Source: Ochrobactrum vermis
GTDB taxonomy: Bacteria > Pseudomonadota > Alphaproteobacteria > Rhizobiales > Rhizobiaceae
Reading direction: 5' to 3'
DNA length: 64,000 nucleotides
NCBI RefSeq assembly: GCF_002975205.1
Contig: NZ_PCOC01000001.1
Span: 1,736,001-1,800,000 of the forward strand
The stretch's first letter is position 1. Each line of letters begins with the position of its first letter. Of this stretch, positions 42,916 to 55,977 are shown piece after piece. The position numbers were made by a program, and so were the translations under genes. Below the pieces are notes generated by a model. That model was not told the DNA's origin and searched no databases. It worked only from the letters and a program-made list of their open reading frames with translations.

Positions 42916-43638
42916 TTACGCCTCCCCTTCCCGTGGCTTGGCGATGATAGCCGCAAGCACAATGCCGCCAAGTGCGCCCAGTGAAACATGCCAGGGAGAA
43001 CCCACGAGCTTATAGGCCGCCACGGCTGAAATCGTACTGACGATGACGACAGGCAGCCAGTTCTGTCGATGACGGAAGCTCATAACCATACCGAGAAAAT
43101 AGATCGGCAGCAGGAAATCGATGCCAAAAGCATACGGGTTTGTAATGAGATTGCCGAATAGCCCGCCGATCAGCGCTTCAAGAACCCAGGTCAGGTAGAA
43201 TGTCAGTCCGATGGACATATACCAGACGAAAGTAACTGGCTTGCCGGCTTCCGCACGCTGTTCGACTTCCGCATACTGGATATCCACCAGAACGAAAAAG
43301 GCCAATGCCTTCTGCCATAGCTTGAAGTGACGGATACGCCGACCCGTGGTCGCCGAATAAAGCACGTGCCGGAAATTAACGGCAAAGATCGACATGACGA
43401 TCATCCACGGCGCGATGTTCTGGCCGAAGAGATCGAGCCCGACCATCTGGCTGGCACCGGCATAGATGATGGAACTCATGAATACCGCTTCGGCGAGCGA
43501 CAATCCGTTATCGACAGCAAGCGCGCCGAATAACAAGCCAAAGGGCGCTCCGGCAACGACAAGCGGAAGTCCGCGCCGGACACCGTCAATAATATCGGCG
43601 CGCGCTGAAGCCCTTACGGGCCGAAAAGTCTGATCCAC
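42916..43638 (-). CDS. azlC: AzlC family branched-chain amino acid exporter subunit
   Basis: A 240-residue membrane protein with about seven helices and the AzlC signature VAGAPFGLLFGALAVDNGLS plus FMSSIIYAGASQMVGLDLFG. It is the larger subunit of the AzlCD exporter for branched-chain amino acids. The start is GTG at 43638 with GGAGG eleven bases upstream and no ATG near; the next in-frame ATGs are inside the family domain. Its stop (42916-42918) abuts the azlD start. Confidence 0.9.
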   Translation of the reverse strand: MDQTFRPVRASARADIIDGVRRGLPLVVAGAPFGLLFGALAVDNGLSLAEAVFMSSIIYAGASQMVGLDLFGQNIAPWMIVMSIFAVNFRHVLYSATTGRRIRHFKLWQKALAFFVLVDIQYAEVEQRAEAGKPVTFVWYMSIGLTFYLTWVLEALIGGLFGNLITNPYAFGIDFLLPIYFLGMVMSFRHRQNWLPVVIVSTISAVAAYKLVGSPWHVSLGALGGIVLAAIIAKPREGEA

Positions 43639-43779
43639 GAATATTCACTCCTCCGAATGAAGAGTAGTTAGGAAATTCTGCGGCCTGTTGGAATATGATT
43701 TCCCAAAAAATCATACTATTAGACAGGATTGCCGCATTTGCGCATCACTCATAAATCCGGCTGATGCGTTCATGAACGA

Positions 43780-44483
43780 TCACGATTGTTGCGGAACGAT
43801 CTTTTCGATTTCGTGCATCCAGTCCACAAGCGGGCGAGTCCGTTCTGTAAAGTCGACAAGACGATCTGCCAGATCAGCTCTGGTAATCGTTTCAGGATCG
43901 ATTTCAATTCGTACTGAGAAGTGCCGATTGCGAATTGCTTCCAGCAGATCGTCGTCGGTCACGGCCTCGAAACCACGTGGCGTGCGTTTCAACCGGTCGT
44001 AATCACTAATCTTCAAACCACTTTTCTTGAGTTTCGCAACCATGGCGCGAAACTCTTCCGGCTTCTCGGCAATAGAAGTGCGTATGGCCAGAAGCAGTTC
44101 TTTCTTCGGCCCCCACCACGCAACACAAGCGTAGCAATCGCGGACACCCGGTAGGCCGATGCAAACATAGAAGCACCCGCTCTCGTCCCATTTCGTACCC
44201 GATTGCGACAGCAGTGCAGACAGGTGGCGGTTATAGGGTGCCTTGTCCTTGGAAAACCGCGTATCGCGTTTGATGCGGAACTGCGATTTCACCCGGTCGC
44301 CCTTGAACGGCAGACCGGCCTTTTCGAAACGACCCGTCAGTTCTTCGACAAGATCACCAAGCGGCTCCTTCAATTGCTGCTCGAAAAGATCTTTGTTCTC
44401 AACGAACCATTCGCGATTCTGGTGAAAATCCAGAGCTTTCAGAAACGGGATCGCTTTCTCACCAAATCCGCTGAACGGGGCCA

Positions 44484-44484
<1 letters not shown>
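43780..44484 (-). CDS. DUF2461 family protein (TIGR02453)
   Basis: A 234-residue soluble protein matching DUF2461: FGEKAIPFLKALDFHQNREW, FRIKRDTRFSKDKAPYNRHL and GCFYVCIGLPGVRDCYA-type segments. The function is unknown. Its ATG overlaps the ligA stop by one base, so it is co-expressed with ligA; no known functional link. Confidence 0.86.
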
Positions 44485-46706
<2,222 letters not shown>

Positions 46707-46740
46707 CTACACCGGCCCGACATTACGAACATGCAAATCC

Positions 46741-46760
46741 CCTGACAGCGTCGTGTCAGG
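46741..46760 (-). other. Hairpin overlapping the recN stop
   Basis: CCTGACA and TGTCAGG form a 7-bp stem with a six-base loop; the recN stop lies within it. No T run follows, so it could be a weak or Rho-dependent terminator between recN and ligA. Confidence 0.3.
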
Positions 46761-48435
46761 AGACGAGCGCACTGTTCTCGGCAAGCAGCCGTTCCGCTGC
46801 CGCACGTGCTTCATCGGTGATACTGGCACCGGCCAGCATGCGGGCAATTTCTTCCTGCCGTTCTCCCACCCCGATGGATCGGATGGAGGTCGCCATCCGG
46901 TCTTCATTGGTTGCCGATTTGGCAATCAGGAAATGTGTCGAGGCACGGGCTGCCACCTGCGGCGCATGCGTGACCGAAAGAACCTGCACGCGGCCGGAAA
47001 GCCGTGCAAGGCGCTGTCCGATGGCATCAGCTACTGCACCACCTACGCCGGTGTCGATTTCATCGAATACGAGCGTCGGAGCAGAACCGCGATCCGCAAG
47101 CGCCACCTTCAGCGCCAACAGGAAACGCGAAAGCTCACCACCCGAAGCGACCTTCATCATTGGCCCGGCACGAGTGCCCGGATTGGTTCGCACCCAATAT
47201 TCAACCGTATCGATGCCTTCAGCCGCCCGCGCTTGCGCGTCGGTTGTCATTTCAACGATGAATTCCGCACGCTCCAGCTTCAGTGCCGGCAGTTCGGCCA
47301 TTACTGCAGCCTTCAGATGCTCCGCCGTCTCCTTGCGCGAACCGGAAAGCTTTGCCGCAACCGTGTCATAAGCCGCCCGCATTTCAGTTGCCTGACTTTC
47401 GAGCTGGATGAGCTTTTCCGCTCCGGCATCGAGATCGGCAAGATCGGCATCCATCTTGTCACGCAGTGCAGGCAATCCTTCCACCGGGACAGAATATTTG
47501 CGCGCGGCGGCACGCAGAGCAAAAAGCCGCTCCTCGACCTGTTCCAGCACGTGCGGATCGAAATCGATTTCGCGCATCGCATGATCAATGCCGTCTTGTG
47601 CAAGAGCCAGGCTGTTGAGCGCTTCATCGATCGCCTTGCAAACCGGTTCCAGCAGATGCGGTGCTTCCGGAATCTTGCGCTCAAGACGGCGCACAAGGCT
47701 CGCCAGCGACGGCACAGGCGACCCCTGCCCTGAAAGTAGTTCACCGGCTTCATTCACGTCACCGGCGATCTTTTCGGATTTCATCATGATCGCACGGCGT
47801 TCGGCGAGTTCTTCTTCCTCGCCGGGCTGCGGATCGAGCTTGGTCAGCTCCTCCACCGAAGAACGCAGATAATCCCCCTCGCGCTCTGCCTGTTCGACGC
47901 GCGCACGATGCTTGGCGAGTGCGGTTTCCGCATCGCGCCAGGCCTTATGCCGCTCGCGAACCAACGCGGCCTCTGGCTCGAGACCACCGAAAGCGTCCAG
48001 CAATGTACGATGAAGATCAGTATCGATCAGCGCACGGTCGTCATGCTGGCCGTGAATTTCCACCAGCCTGCGACCCAGATCGCGCAGCAGCGCAACGCTT
48101 GCCGCCTGATCGTTGATGAAAACACGGGTACGCCCGTCGCCCATCTGCAAACGACGCAGGATAACGTCGCCATCATCATCAAAACCATTATCGCGAAGGA
48201 AAAGTCGGGCCGGATGACCACCCGGCACATCGAATACCGCCGTTACCTGCCCTTGATCGGCGCCATGACGCACGAGAGAGGCATCGCCGCGTGCACCAAG
48301 CGCCAGCGAAAGCGAATCAAGCAGGATAGACTTGCCCGCTCCGGTTTCACCGGTAAGCACGGACAAGCCTGTCTTGAACTCGATGTCGAGCCTTTCAATC
48401 AGAACAATATCGCGGATCGACAGGTGCGACAGCAT
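46756..48435 (-). CDS. recN: DNA repair protein RecN
   Basis: A 559-residue SMC-like ATPase for double-strand break repair. Walker A is LTGETGAGKSIL with K35 and a second ATPase half has the ABC-type signature SGGELSRFLLALK and Walker B TLVFDEIDTGVGG. A long coiled coil (about 155-370) joins them. The length and order match the RecN family. It lies between bamD (12 bases upstream) and ligA on the same strand. Confidence 0.95.
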   Translation of the reverse strand: MLSHLSIRDIVLIERLDIEFKTGLSVLTGETGAGKSILLDSLSLALGARGDASLVRHGADQGQVTAVFDVPGGHPARLFLRDNGFDDDGDVILRRLQMGDGRTRVFINDQAASVALLRDLGRRLVEIHGQHDDRALIDTDLHRTLLDAFGGLEPEAALVRERHKAWRDAETALAKHRARVEQAEREGDYLRSSVEELTKLDPQPGEEEELAERRAIMMKSEKIAGDVNEAGELLSGQGSPVPSLASLVRRLERKIPEAPHLLEPVCKAIDEALNSLALAQDGIDHAMREIDFDPHVLEQVEERLFALRAAARKYSVPVEGLPALRDKMDADLADLDAGAEKLIQLESQATEMRAAYDTVAAKLSGSRKETAEHLKAAVMAELPALKLERAEFIVEMTTDAQARAAEGIDTVEYWVRTNPGTRAGPMMKVASGGELSRFLLALKVALADRGSAPTLVFDEIDTGVGGAVADAIGQRLARLSGRVQVLSVTHAPQVAARASTHFLIAKSATNEDRMATSIRSIGVGERQEEIARMLAGASITDEARAAAERLLAENSALVS

Positions 48436-48447
48436 GTGAGATTCGGC

Positions 48448-49311
48448 TTATGAGCCGCCGCCGGTGATCAGCGACGAAGCCTTGGCCAGCCACGAATTGC
48501 CATTCTCGCGCGGCTGGAGACCACCGCTCTGCAGAAGCTTGTAGCTGTCCTTGTACCACTGGCTGTCCGGATAGTTCTTACCGAGAACCGAAGCAGCCAT
48601 CTGGGCTTCCGACGTCAGACCAAGCGCATAATAGGCTTCGACGAGACGAGCGAGCGCTTCTTCCACCTGACGGGTATTGGAATATTCCTCCACAACGCCA
48701 CGGAAGCGCTTGATAGCCGCCAGATATTCCTTGCGTTCCAGATAGTAGCGGCCAACCTGCATTTCCTTGCCTGCGAGCTGGTCGCGGGCAAAGCGGATCT
48801 TGGCTTTGGCATCATCCGTATATTCGGAGTCCGGGAAGCGGTCGACCACTTCCTGCATCGCAGCGATTGCGCGGCGGCTCGCGGCCTGATCGCGAGTCAC
48901 GTCCGGGATCTGGCGGAAATAGGAAAGACCGATGATGTAATAGGCATAAGCGGATTCAGGCGAAGTCGGGTAAAGCGTGTTGTAACGCTTCGCCATCGAG
49001 ATCGCTTCTTCGTAATTGCCCTTGCGGTAGTTGGTGAAAGCAGCCATCACAAGCGCCTTGCGTGCCCACTCCGTGTAAGGGTGCTGGCGGTCAACGGCAG
49101 CGAACTTCTTCGCGGCTTCATCGAGGCGACCTGCGTCCAGATTGGCGAGGCCTTCATTGTAGAGTTTGTCGGCAGGATCGATCGTCTCGACATATTTGGT
49201 GAGATCGATGTCGTCGTCCTTGCTGGCACAACCGGCGAGCGGGATAAGAACGGCGATAACGCCAGTCAGCAGCGCGGTTTTCGTCACACCCTTGAATTTG
49301 AAACTCGTCAT
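48448..49311 (-). CDS. bamD: Outer membrane assembly lipoprotein BamD
   Basis: A 287-residue lipoprotein with a signal peptide and lipobox LAGC (C28 as the lipidated Cys), followed by five TPR-like helical repeats (about 45-250; for example [20 protein letters not shown]) and a low-complexity tail with many Gly and Ser. BamD is the essential lipoprotein partner of BamA that folds outer-membrane proteins. It sits between lpxC and recN, as is usual in this order. 426 bases with no gene separate its start from lpxC. Confidence 0.94.
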   Translation of the reverse strand: MTSFKFKGVTKTALLTGVIAVLIPLAGCASKDDDIDLTKYVETIDPADKLYNEGLANLDAGRLDEAAKKFAAVDRQHPYTEWARKALVMAAFTNYRKGNYEEAISMAKRYNTLYPTSPESAYAYYIIGLSYFRQIPDVTRDQAASRRAIAAMQEVVDRFPDSEYTDDAKAKIRFARDQLAGKEMQVGRYYLERKEYLAAIKRFRGVVEEYSNTRQVEEALARLVEAYYALGLTSEAQMAASVLGKNYPDSQWYKDSYKLLQSGGLQPRENGNSWLAKASSLITGGGS

Positions 49312-49737
49312 GCGGTCTCCGGCCTTCTGGCAGCGTCATTCCTGTTTGGAGCTGCGTGCTTCTAACACTGCACGGCGGCTCCATCCATACAAATCATTCA
49401 GCTTCAGCGAATGTACGAACATAGCTGACGCCGTTTTGGCCGTCCATAAACCACATGCAGGCGAAATCGGCAATCGCCTAGTGGTCTGAATCCGCCGGGC
49501 GGCGCATCGAAACGCGTAACCAGTGTGAATTGTCCCCGGTATTGACCACCCGCTTGGGTAGATACTCCCCGATCAATCCACCGCAGAACGGCGCACCGAC
49601 TCAGTCGCGAGGTGAACCGGCGAACACGGCTCAATTAAGGCCGTACGCCGATACGCACTCATTTCTTGCGTGATACCAGAGTATTTCCAGTAAAATGCGA
49701 AGCGGTTTTGCGTAGGATAATGGGACAAAACAAATAG
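49312..49737. other. Gap between lpxC and bamD
   Basis: No gene recognised. A minus-strand frame of 76 codons (49634-49404) has an Arg-rich, low-quality sequence and no family. The left end should hold the bamD promoter. Repeat copy E fills the right end (49678 onward). A 6-bp hairpin AGGCGA ... TCGCCT lies at about 49458-49478. Confidence 0.5.
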
Positions 49738-49745
49738 TTAGAGCG
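49678..49745. repeat. Palindromic intergenic repeat, copy E
   Basis: AGAGTATTTCCAGTAAAATG, then CGAAGCGGTTTTGCGTAGGA, closely matches copy D. It continues to AAATAGTTAGAGCG, and the lpxC stop TAA (49738-49740) lies in that end, so the repeat supplies the stop codon and the last coding bases. Confidence 0.75.
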
Positions 49746-50715
49746 CCCATGGAGCGGCGATATTCGGCTTCACCGCAACGAAGTCAGACGCCCTGGAATT
49801 CCGGCGGACACCGGAAGCCTCAACAATATCGAAGGCCGTCTTGTCCGATAGCAGCGCCTTCACCGTTTCGGCGTTCAGTCTATGACCGCTGCGATAAGAG
49901 CGGAAACAGCCGATGAACGGCAGACCAGCAAGAGCCAGATCACCGACAGCATCAAGCGTCTTGTGACGAACGAATTCGTCCTTGAAACGCAGGCCACCCG
50001 GATTGATCACTGAATTATCGTCACCGATGACAAGCGAATTGTCGAGCGAAGAGCCAAGCGCATGGCCCGAAGCCCAGAGGCGTTCCACATCCTTCATGAA
50101 ACCGAACGTGCGCGCGGTGGAAAGCTCCTTGCGGAAGGTCGCCTCATCCACGTCGTCGGCAAATTTCTGCCGCCCGATCAGCGGGCATTCGAAGTCGATT
50201 TCGACCTCAAATCGTGTACCGGCGAAAGGACGGAACTCCCCCCAGGAGCCGCCAGCTTCGACGCGGACCGTTTTCAGAATGCGTATAAAACGGCGCTTTG
50301 CTTCCTGCGTGACGATACCCGCCTCATCGAAAGCTTCGATAAAACGCGCAGAAGTACCATCAAGAATAGGGACTTCAGGACCATCGACTTCCACGACGAG
50401 GTTATCAATGCCCATTGCGGCAATCGCTGCCATCAGGTGCTCAACCGTGTCGATCTTGGACTCTTTAGGCCCAAGCGACGTGCAGAGGTCCGTTGCACCA
50501 ATCTGCGAAACATGGGCGCGTACTTCCGGGGCGCTGCCCTTCATATCTGAACGCTGGAAAACGATTCCCGTATCGGCATCGGCTGGAAAAAACGTCGCCG
50601 AAGCAGGAGCCCCACCATGAACACCGACACCTGAAAGCGTGACCGCACGACCAATTGTCTTTTGATAAGCGCTCAAGACAGTTCCAATCTGCTGAATAAA
50701 ATGAATGCAGGCCAT
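49738..50715 (-). CDS. lpxC: UDP-3-O-acyl-N-acetylglucosamine deacetylase LpxC
   Basis: A zinc enzyme that catalyses the committed step of lipid A synthesis. The fold marks are TLSGVGVHGGAPA, DTVEHLMAAIAAMGIDNL (with the catalytic and zinc residues EH), and the HKTLDAVGDLAL motif with zinc ligands H and D. From ATG 50715 it is 325 residues; the usual LpxC begins at about the AYQKTIGRAVTL segment, so a TTG at 50674 (SAYQK) is an alternative start giving 311 residues. It follows ftsZ by 273 bases and a terminator. The stop lies in a palindromic repeat. Confidence 0.9.
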   Translation of the reverse strand: MACIHFIQQIGTVLSAYQKTIGRAVTLSGVGVHGGAPASATFFPADADTGIVFQRSDMKGSAPEVRAHVSQIGATDLCTSLGPKESKIDTVEHLMAAIAAMGIDNLVVEVDGPEVPILDGTSARFIEAFDEAGIVTQEAKRRFIRILKTVRVEAGGSWGEFRPFAGTRFEVEIDFECPLIGRQKFADDVDEATFRKELSTARTFGFMKDVERLWASGHALGSSLDNSLVIGDDNSVINPGGLRFKDEFVRHKTLDAVGDLALAGLPFIGCFRSYRSGHRLNAETVKALLSDKTAFDIVEASGVRRNSRASDFVAVKPNIAAPWAL

Positions 50716-50937
50716 CCAAACGGATTTTCAACACAGCCCGATTTCGCAATTCTTCGCGTCTATATGGATAGATATAGCTAAAATTGCGACAGGGAATACA
50801 AGGGTTTCACAAACTTGTGCTGCCCGAACCATACCCCGTTTCAATTAAAATAATAATTTGCGTGACTTGAACAAAATCACGCTTTCTTACGAATGTTCTG
50901 AATTCGTTTACAGTTAGCTATATTCCATCAGGAAATG

Positions 50938-50963
50938 AAAAAGCCGCGGGAGTTACCCGCGGC
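50938..50963 (-). terminator. Rho-independent terminator after ftsZ
   Basis: A perfect 8-bp stem, GCCGCGGG (50943-50950) with its complement (50956-50963), has a five-base loop and the minus strand then reads TTTTTC. It closes the fts part of the cluster 26 bases past the ftsZ stop. lpxC needs its own promoter in 50716-50937. Confidence 0.88.
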
Positions 50964-50988
50964 TTTCTTAATTGCTTTCCGAAATCAC

Positions 50989-52674
50989 TCAGTTCGACTG
51001 GCGGCGCAGAAAGGCCGGGATTTCGAGCTGATCTTCTTCAGAGGCGGCACGTGGCTGCGGACGGCCCTGATCATCAAGCTGGCCGCGACGCGGTGCATAG
51101 ATCGACGAGTCCTGCTGCGGAGCACGGCGTTCAGCCGGGCGCATGCCGGGCTCACGATGCTGTGCCGGTTCCAGACGGGCTGCAGGCTGATCTTCCTCGC
51201 GACGCGACAGACCATGGGTCAGACGCTTCAGGAGGCTCATCGGGCCACGCGGCTCTTCCTGTGCAGGCTGCTGCGGAGCGCGACGGGCATTGATTTCAGC
51301 CTGGGCAACCGGCGGGAAGTCCGAAACGGCGGGCATGCGCGGAGCCGGGCGTGGCTCGCGTACCGGCTGTTCATGCATCTGCGGCTGCTGGTAGGCCTGT
51401 GGCTGTGCAGCCTGAGCCTGCGGCATCGGTGCACGGGCAGCCGGAGCGCGTTCGAAGGATTCCGGTGCCGGAGCCTGGAAAATGCGGCTCTGCGGACGGA
51501 ATTCCGGTTCAGCAGAAGCAGCAGGGGCTACCGGTGCGGCTGGCATTTCAGCTTCAGCAGACTGGATCGCCTGGGCAATCGGATCGACCTGACGCGGCTG
51601 TTCAACGACCGGAGGACGAAGGGCGCCATGCGGAGCCATAGGCTTCGCCTGAGCGGTCTGCTTTACTGGCTGGCGAAATTCCAGCGGCGCAGGCGCCGCG
51701 TCTCCTAACTGCTTGTCGATACCGGTTGCGACAACAGACACGCGGATGACGCCTTCGAGGCCTTCATCGAAGGTCGCGCCAAGGATGATGTTCGCATCCG
51801 GATCGACTTCTTCGCGAATACGCGTCGCAGCTTCGTCGACTTCGAACAGGGTCATGTCGCGACCACCGGTGATCGAGATCAGGAGGCCCTTCGCGCCGCG
51901 CATCGACGTTTCATCAAGCAGCGGGTTGGCGATTGCAGCTTCGGCAGCAGCCATTGCGCGACCTTCGCCGGAAGCTTCGCCCGTACCCATCATGGCCTTG
52001 CCCATTTCGCGCATCACCGAACGAACGTCAGCGAAGTCGAGATTGATGAGGCCTTCCTTGACCATCAGGTCGGTGATGCAGGCAACGCCCGAATAGAGCA
52101 CCTGGTCAGCCATTGCGAAAGCATCGGCGAAGGTGGTCTTGTCGTTGGCAATGCGGAAGAGGTTCTGGTTCGGAATGACGATGAGCGTGTCGACATTCTT
52201 CTGCAGCTCTTCAATGCCAAGATCGGCAGTCTTCATGCGGCGGGCGCCTTCGAAGTGGAAAGGCTTGGTCACGACGCCGACGGTGAGGATACCGCGTTCA
52301 CGCGCTGCACGCGCCACAACGGGAGCAGCACCAGTGCCGGTACCGCCGCCCATGCCTGCAGTCACGAAGCACATATGCGTACCGTTCAGATGATCGACGA
52401 TTTCGTCGATGCATTCTTCAGCAGCCGCGCGGCCAACCTCTGGCTGGGAACCAGCACCAAGACCCTCTGTGACGGCAGCGCCAAGCTGGATCATGCGTTC
52501 CGACTTCGACATCGTCAAAGCCTGAGCGTCGGTGTTGGCTACGACAAAATCCACGCCGCGCAGACCGGCATTGATCATGTTGTTGACCGCATTGCCGCCG
52601 CCGCCGCCGACACCGAATACGGTGATGCGGGGCTTCAGCTCGGTGATATCCGGCTTTTGCAGATTGATAGTCAT
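50989..52674 (-). CDS. ftsZ: Cell division protein FtsZ (long linker form)
   Basis: A 561-residue tubulin homologue that forms the division ring. The GTPase core (about 1-325) has the phosphate loop GGGTGTG at 109-115 and [11 protein letters not shown] before it. The following linker (about 325-545) is long and rich in Pro, Ala, Gln and Glu, and the protein ends with the conserved peptide [12 protein letters not shown] that binds FtsA and other partners. E. coli FtsZ has only 383 residues; the long linker is typical of alphaproteobacteria. It starts 134 bases after ftsA and is followed by a terminator, so it may have its own promoter. Confidence 0.96.
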   Translation of the reverse strand: MTINLQKPDITELKPRITVFGVGGGGGNAVNNMINAGLRGVDFVVANTDAQALTMSKSERMIQLGAAVTEGLGAGSQPEVGRAAAEECIDEIVDHLNGTHMCFVTAGMGGGTGTGAAPVVARAARERGILTVGVVTKPFHFEGARRMKTADLGIEELQKNVDTLIVIPNQNLFRIANDKTTFADAFAMADQVLYSGVACITDLMVKEGLINLDFADVRSVMREMGKAMMGTGEASGEGRAMAAAEAAIANPLLDETSMRGAKGLLISITGGRDMTLFEVDEAATRIREEVDPDANIILGATFDEGLEGVIRVSVVATGIDKQLGDAAPAPLEFRQPVKQTAQAKPMAPHGALRPPVVEQPRQVDPIAQAIQSAEAEMPAAPVAPAASAEPEFRPQSRIFQAPAPESFERAPAARAPMPQAQAAQPQAYQQPQMHEQPVREPRPAPRMPAVSDFPPVAQAEINARRAPQQPAQEEPRGPMSLLKRLTHGLSRREEDQPAARLEPAQHREPGMRPAERRAPQQDSSIYAPRRGQLDDQGRPQPRAASEEDQLEIPAFLRRQSN

Positions 52675-52808
52675 AGGTCCTTGTTCCTCTTAAGCCTTAC
52701 CACCGCTTCGCCGCCGCGGTGTGGATTGGTTGTTACCCAGATGGTCACGCCCCAAAAAGTCGACATGCTAATGCAACACGCTGATTCAACTGTTCACTCA
52801 ATGCTTAC

Positions 52809-54131
52809 TCAAAAACTCTCTCTCAGCCATTGGCTGACACGTTGAATGCGCCCACCCGTACCAGTCATCAGACCGGAGGAAGCTGCTTTCACCGACCGCT
52901 CTTCTATCCCGGCCACCTGCGGGTAAATCAGAAGTCCAACGGTCGCGGCAAAAGCTGCCCCCTTAGCCGCCTCAGGCAATCCCGCTATTCCTAGAGGACG
53001 CCCGATTCGTACATTTCTTGCAAGGATTCGCCTGGCAGCCTCTGGCATTCCTGGCAGCTGGCTTGCGCCGCCGGTCAGAACCACACGCTTGCCGACAATA
53101 TGTCCAAGACCTGACTGGTTGAGCCTGTCGCGCACCAGTTCCAGCGTCTCTTCCACTCTTGCACGGATAATCCGCGTCAGTACCGAGCGCGGATATTGAT
53201 TGGGTACATCACGCTCATCGTCACCGATGGGCGGAACAGAAATGAGGTCGCGGTCATCGGCAGCGCTCGGCAGAGCGGAGCCGTACATGACCTTCAGGCG
53301 TTCAGCGTCTTCCATCCGGGTGGAAAAACCGCGCGCCACGTCCATCGTCACGTGATTGCCGCCGATCGCAACGGCATCGGCGTGAATGAACTTGCCTTCG
53401 GAGAAGACGGAAATCGTCGTCGTACCACCGCCCATATCGATACAGGCAGCGCCCATTTCGGCTTCATCGCCGACCAGAGCAGCAAGACCGCTGGCATAAG
53501 GCGTAGCAACGATGGCTTCCACCGACAGATGACAGCGATTGATGCAAAGCTCGAGATTGCGCAGGGGTGCCGCATCGGCGGTCAGCACATGCATATCGAC
53601 GCCAAGGCTGTCGCCCAGCATTCCGAGCGGATCGCGAATTCCACGCTCACCGTCGAGCGTATAACCGACGGGGAGCGAATGAACGAGATGACGCTCGGCT
53701 GCGAGCGCCTGCTTCGCGCCAGCGGCCAGAACGCGGCGAATATCGGTCTGCTCGACTTCGTGGCCGCCGAGATTGACGCTCGCCGTGAAGGTCTCGCTCT
53801 TGAGGCGACCCGCCGAAATATTCACGATGAGGCTATCGACGGTCAGTCCGGCCATGCGCTCTGCTGCATCGACTGCAAGACGGATCGACTGCTCAGCCGC
53901 ATCGAGATCGATAATGACGCCCGACTTGACGCCGCGCGAACGCTGGTGACCGATGCCGAGCACTTCCATACGGTGCGTGCGACCTGGCAGCAGTGCGCCG
54001 CCTTCATGCGGACGCAACCTTGCGATGACGCAGGAAACCTTGCTTGATCCGACATCCAGAACCGTTAACAGGCGCACCTTGCGCCCTGCAGTTCCGCCTT
54101 GTGATGATCCCTTGCCGCCCAGAATACTCAT
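52809..54131 (-). CDS. ftsA: Cell division protein FtsA
   Basis: A 440-residue actin-like ATPase tethering FtsZ to the membrane. It has VLDVGSSKVSCVIARL at the N-terminus (phosphate 1), the SHS2-like insert after about residue 95, and IDMGGGTTTISVFSEG (phosphate 2) plus VLTGGASQLPGMPE (adenosine). The C-terminal end GGRIQRVSQWLRESF is an amphipathic membrane helix. Its ATG overlaps the ftsQ stop by four bases, so they are coupled. Confidence 0.95.
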   Translation of the reverse strand: MSILGGKGSSQGGTAGRKVRLLTVLDVGSSKVSCVIARLRPHEGGALLPGRTHRMEVLGIGHQRSRGVKSGVIIDLDAAEQSIRLAVDAAERMAGLTVDSLIVNISAGRLKSETFTASVNLGGHEVEQTDIRRVLAAGAKQALAAERHLVHSLPVGYTLDGERGIRDPLGMLGDSLGVDMHVLTADAAPLRNLELCINRCHLSVEAIVATPYASGLAALVGDEAEMGAACIDMGGGTTTISVFSEGKFIHADAVAIGGNHVTMDVARGFSTRMEDAERLKVMYGSALPSAADDRDLISVPPIGDDERDVPNQYPRSVLTRIIRARVEETLELVRDRLNQSGLGHIVGKRVVLTGGASQLPGMPEAARRILARNVRIGRPLGIAGLPEAAKGAAFAATVGLLIYPQVAGIEERSVKAASSGLMTGTGGRIQRVSQWLRESF

Positions 54132-55063
54132 ACGCGCTTCCCCGTGCGGGATAGTTCTTTTTTACGCTCTGCCAGAAACTTCTGGCGCTGCTCCATGCCA
54201 CTTGCAGTCAATTGAACCGTCACACGATCATCGAGCCGCAGATCAACCGCCGCGATATCACGCGACAGAAGGCGGCTTTCCTGATCGAGCTTCTCGACAT
54301 GGGCCAGCGCTTTCAACGGATCGGTTTCCGGCAGCATGATTCGCACGCCATTATCCAGAAGCAGGTCCCAGCGACGATCGCCGACGCGGATGTAGGCACG
54401 AACCTTTCCGGCCAATCCCGGATAGGCGGCAATCTCGTCAACGAAGCCCTTGACCTTTTTTTCAGCACCCTCGCCCACGACGAGTGGCAGAGAATTGTAC
54501 CGGCCCGGACGGAACGGAACGATGGTATCGCCAGCGGCGTCGATCAGAGCCAGATCCTTGTCGTTCTGCCAGATCGCAAACGCCTTACGCTCATGCAGCG
54601 AAACGAGAACCGTGCCAGGATAAACCTTGCGCACTTCTGCACTTTCCACCCAGGGCAGCTTGTCGATGGACTGACGTGCCTCTTCCGCGCTCAAACCAAC
54701 AAGCGAGGTCTCGCCGTCGAGATCGAGTTGACCCAGAATATCGATATCGGAAGTCTCGTTGTTGCCAACGACCTTCACATCCTCGATTGCAAAACCAAAA
54801 GTGGAAGCAGTCGCCTTGACGACCTCGGGCGTATGATTACCAACCACCATGCCGTAAAGGCCGGTAGCACCAAGGAAACCCAGCATGCCAACAGTACCGG
54901 CATGGCGCGGGATATTAATATTGCCCTGGAAAAGACGGACTGCAAAGCGGAACGGCTTGCGCAGGAAGCGCGGCAGGACGAAAGCAGCGCCCATCGCTCC
55001 CGATGCATCCCGCATCGAGCCCGAGCGCCCGTATCCGTCCGATTTTCCGTTCAACGCAAACAA
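54128..55063 (-). CDS. ftsQ: Cell division protein FtsQ
   Basis: An inner-membrane divisome protein: cytoplasmic N-terminus of about 60 residues, one transmembrane helix (about [17 protein letters not shown]), then a periplasmic POTRA domain ([20 protein letters not shown]) and the beta domain. From a TTG at 55063 the protein has 311 residues. That TTG is chosen because GGAGG lies seven bases upstream, while the next TTG upstream at 55084 has no ribosome site. The gene overlaps ddl by 13 bases and ftsA by four. Confidence 0.9.
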   Translation of the reverse strand: MFALNGKSDGYGRSGSMRDASGAMGAAFVLPRFLRKPFRFAVRLFQGNINIPRHAGTVGMLGFLGATGLYGMVVGNHTPEVVKATASTFGFAIEDVKVVGNNETSDIDILGQLDLDGETSLVGLSAEEARQSIDKLPWVESAEVRKVYPGTVLVSLHERKAFAIWQNDKDLALIDAAGDTIVPFRPGRYNSLPLVVGEGAEKKVKGFVDEIAAYPGLAGKVRAYIRVGDRRWDLLLDNGVRIMLPETDPLKALAHVEKLDQESRLLSRDIAAVDLRLDDRVTVQLTASGMEQRQKFLAERKKELSRTGKRV

Positions 55064-55977
55064 GACGCGTCCTCCACCATCCAACTCAACAATTCACCGA
55101 AAGAGATACCTGCCGCTCTGGCGATATCAGGCACGAGCGAGGTAGAAGTCATCCCCGGTTGGGTATTGATTTCCAGCCAGATAACTTCACCATCTTCGGA
55201 GAAACGATCATCGAAACGGAAGTCCGACCGGCTTACGCCCCGACACCCGATTGCCCGATGCGCCGTAAGGGCCATTGTTTGTATTTTTTGGTAAATATTT
55301 GGTAAAATTTTTGCCGGACACACGTGAGTTGATGCGCCTGCAACATATTTTGAATCATAGTCGTAGAACTGATGCCCTACCGGAATGATCTCGCACACGT
55401 CCATGGCGCGATCGCCCATCACAGCGCAAGTCAGCTCGCGCCCGGCAATATAGCCCTCGACCATGACCTCATCGCCGTATTTCCACTCAGCAGAACCGAT
55501 AACCTGCGGTGGATGCGCCTGATCTTCCTTGACGATGACAACGCCGAAGCTCGACCCTTCACGAACCGGCTTCACCACGTAAGGCGGCTCCATCGGATGC
55601 TGCATAACGATGTCGAAACGATTCATGAGCCTTGAGGGAGCCACAGCAACGCCAGCAGCGGCAGCCACCTTCTTGGCGCGCTCTTTGTCCATGGCGAGCG
55701 CGGAAGCAAGCACACCCGAATGCGTGTAGGGAATCTGGAGATATTCGAGAACACCCTGGATAGCGCCATCTTCACCGAAAGGGCCGTGCAGCGCATTGAA
55801 CGCAACATCAGGCTTAAGCTCAGCAAGAACAGTGGCAACGTCGCGACCAACATCGACACGCGTCACGCGATAGCCACACTCTTCAAGAGTCTGCGCGCAC
55901 GCCGCCCCAGATGACAAACTGACAGGACGCTCCGAAGAGAAACCGCCCATCAAAACGGCAACGTGCTTTCCCGTCAT
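55051..55977 (-). CDS. ddl: D-alanine-D-alanine ligase
   Basis: A 308-residue ATP-grasp enzyme that makes the D-Ala-D-Ala dipeptide used by MurF. N-terminal [19 protein letters not shown], the ATP-grasp [18 protein letters not shown], and the C-terminal metal/phosphate region [20 protein letters not shown] are present. The frame is open upstream to 56013, but ATG 55977 has GGGGA seven bases before it and begins with the family motif. It is the first gene of the ddl-ftsQ-ftsA unit after the terminator at 56178-56212. Confidence 0.94.
   Translation of the reverse strand: MTGKHVAVLMGGFSSERPVSLSSGAACAQTLEECGYRVTRVDVGRDVATVLAELKPDVAFNALHGPFGEDGAIQGVLEYLQIPYTHSGVLASALAMDKERAKKVAAAAGVAVAPSRLMNRFDIVMQHPMEPPYVVKPVREGSSFGVVIVKEDQAHPPQVIGSAEWKYGDEVMVEGYIAGRELTCAVMGDRAMDVCEIIPVGHQFYDYDSKYVAGASTHVCPAKILPNIYQKIQTMALTAHRAIGCRGVSRSDFRFDDRFSEDGEVIWLEINTQPGMTSTSLVPDIARAAGISFGELLSWMVEDASCLR

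Noticed and set aside
49404..49634. 76-codon minus-strand frame between lpxC and bamD
   Set aside because: Arg-rich low-quality sequence, no ribosome site, no family; treated as non-coding.
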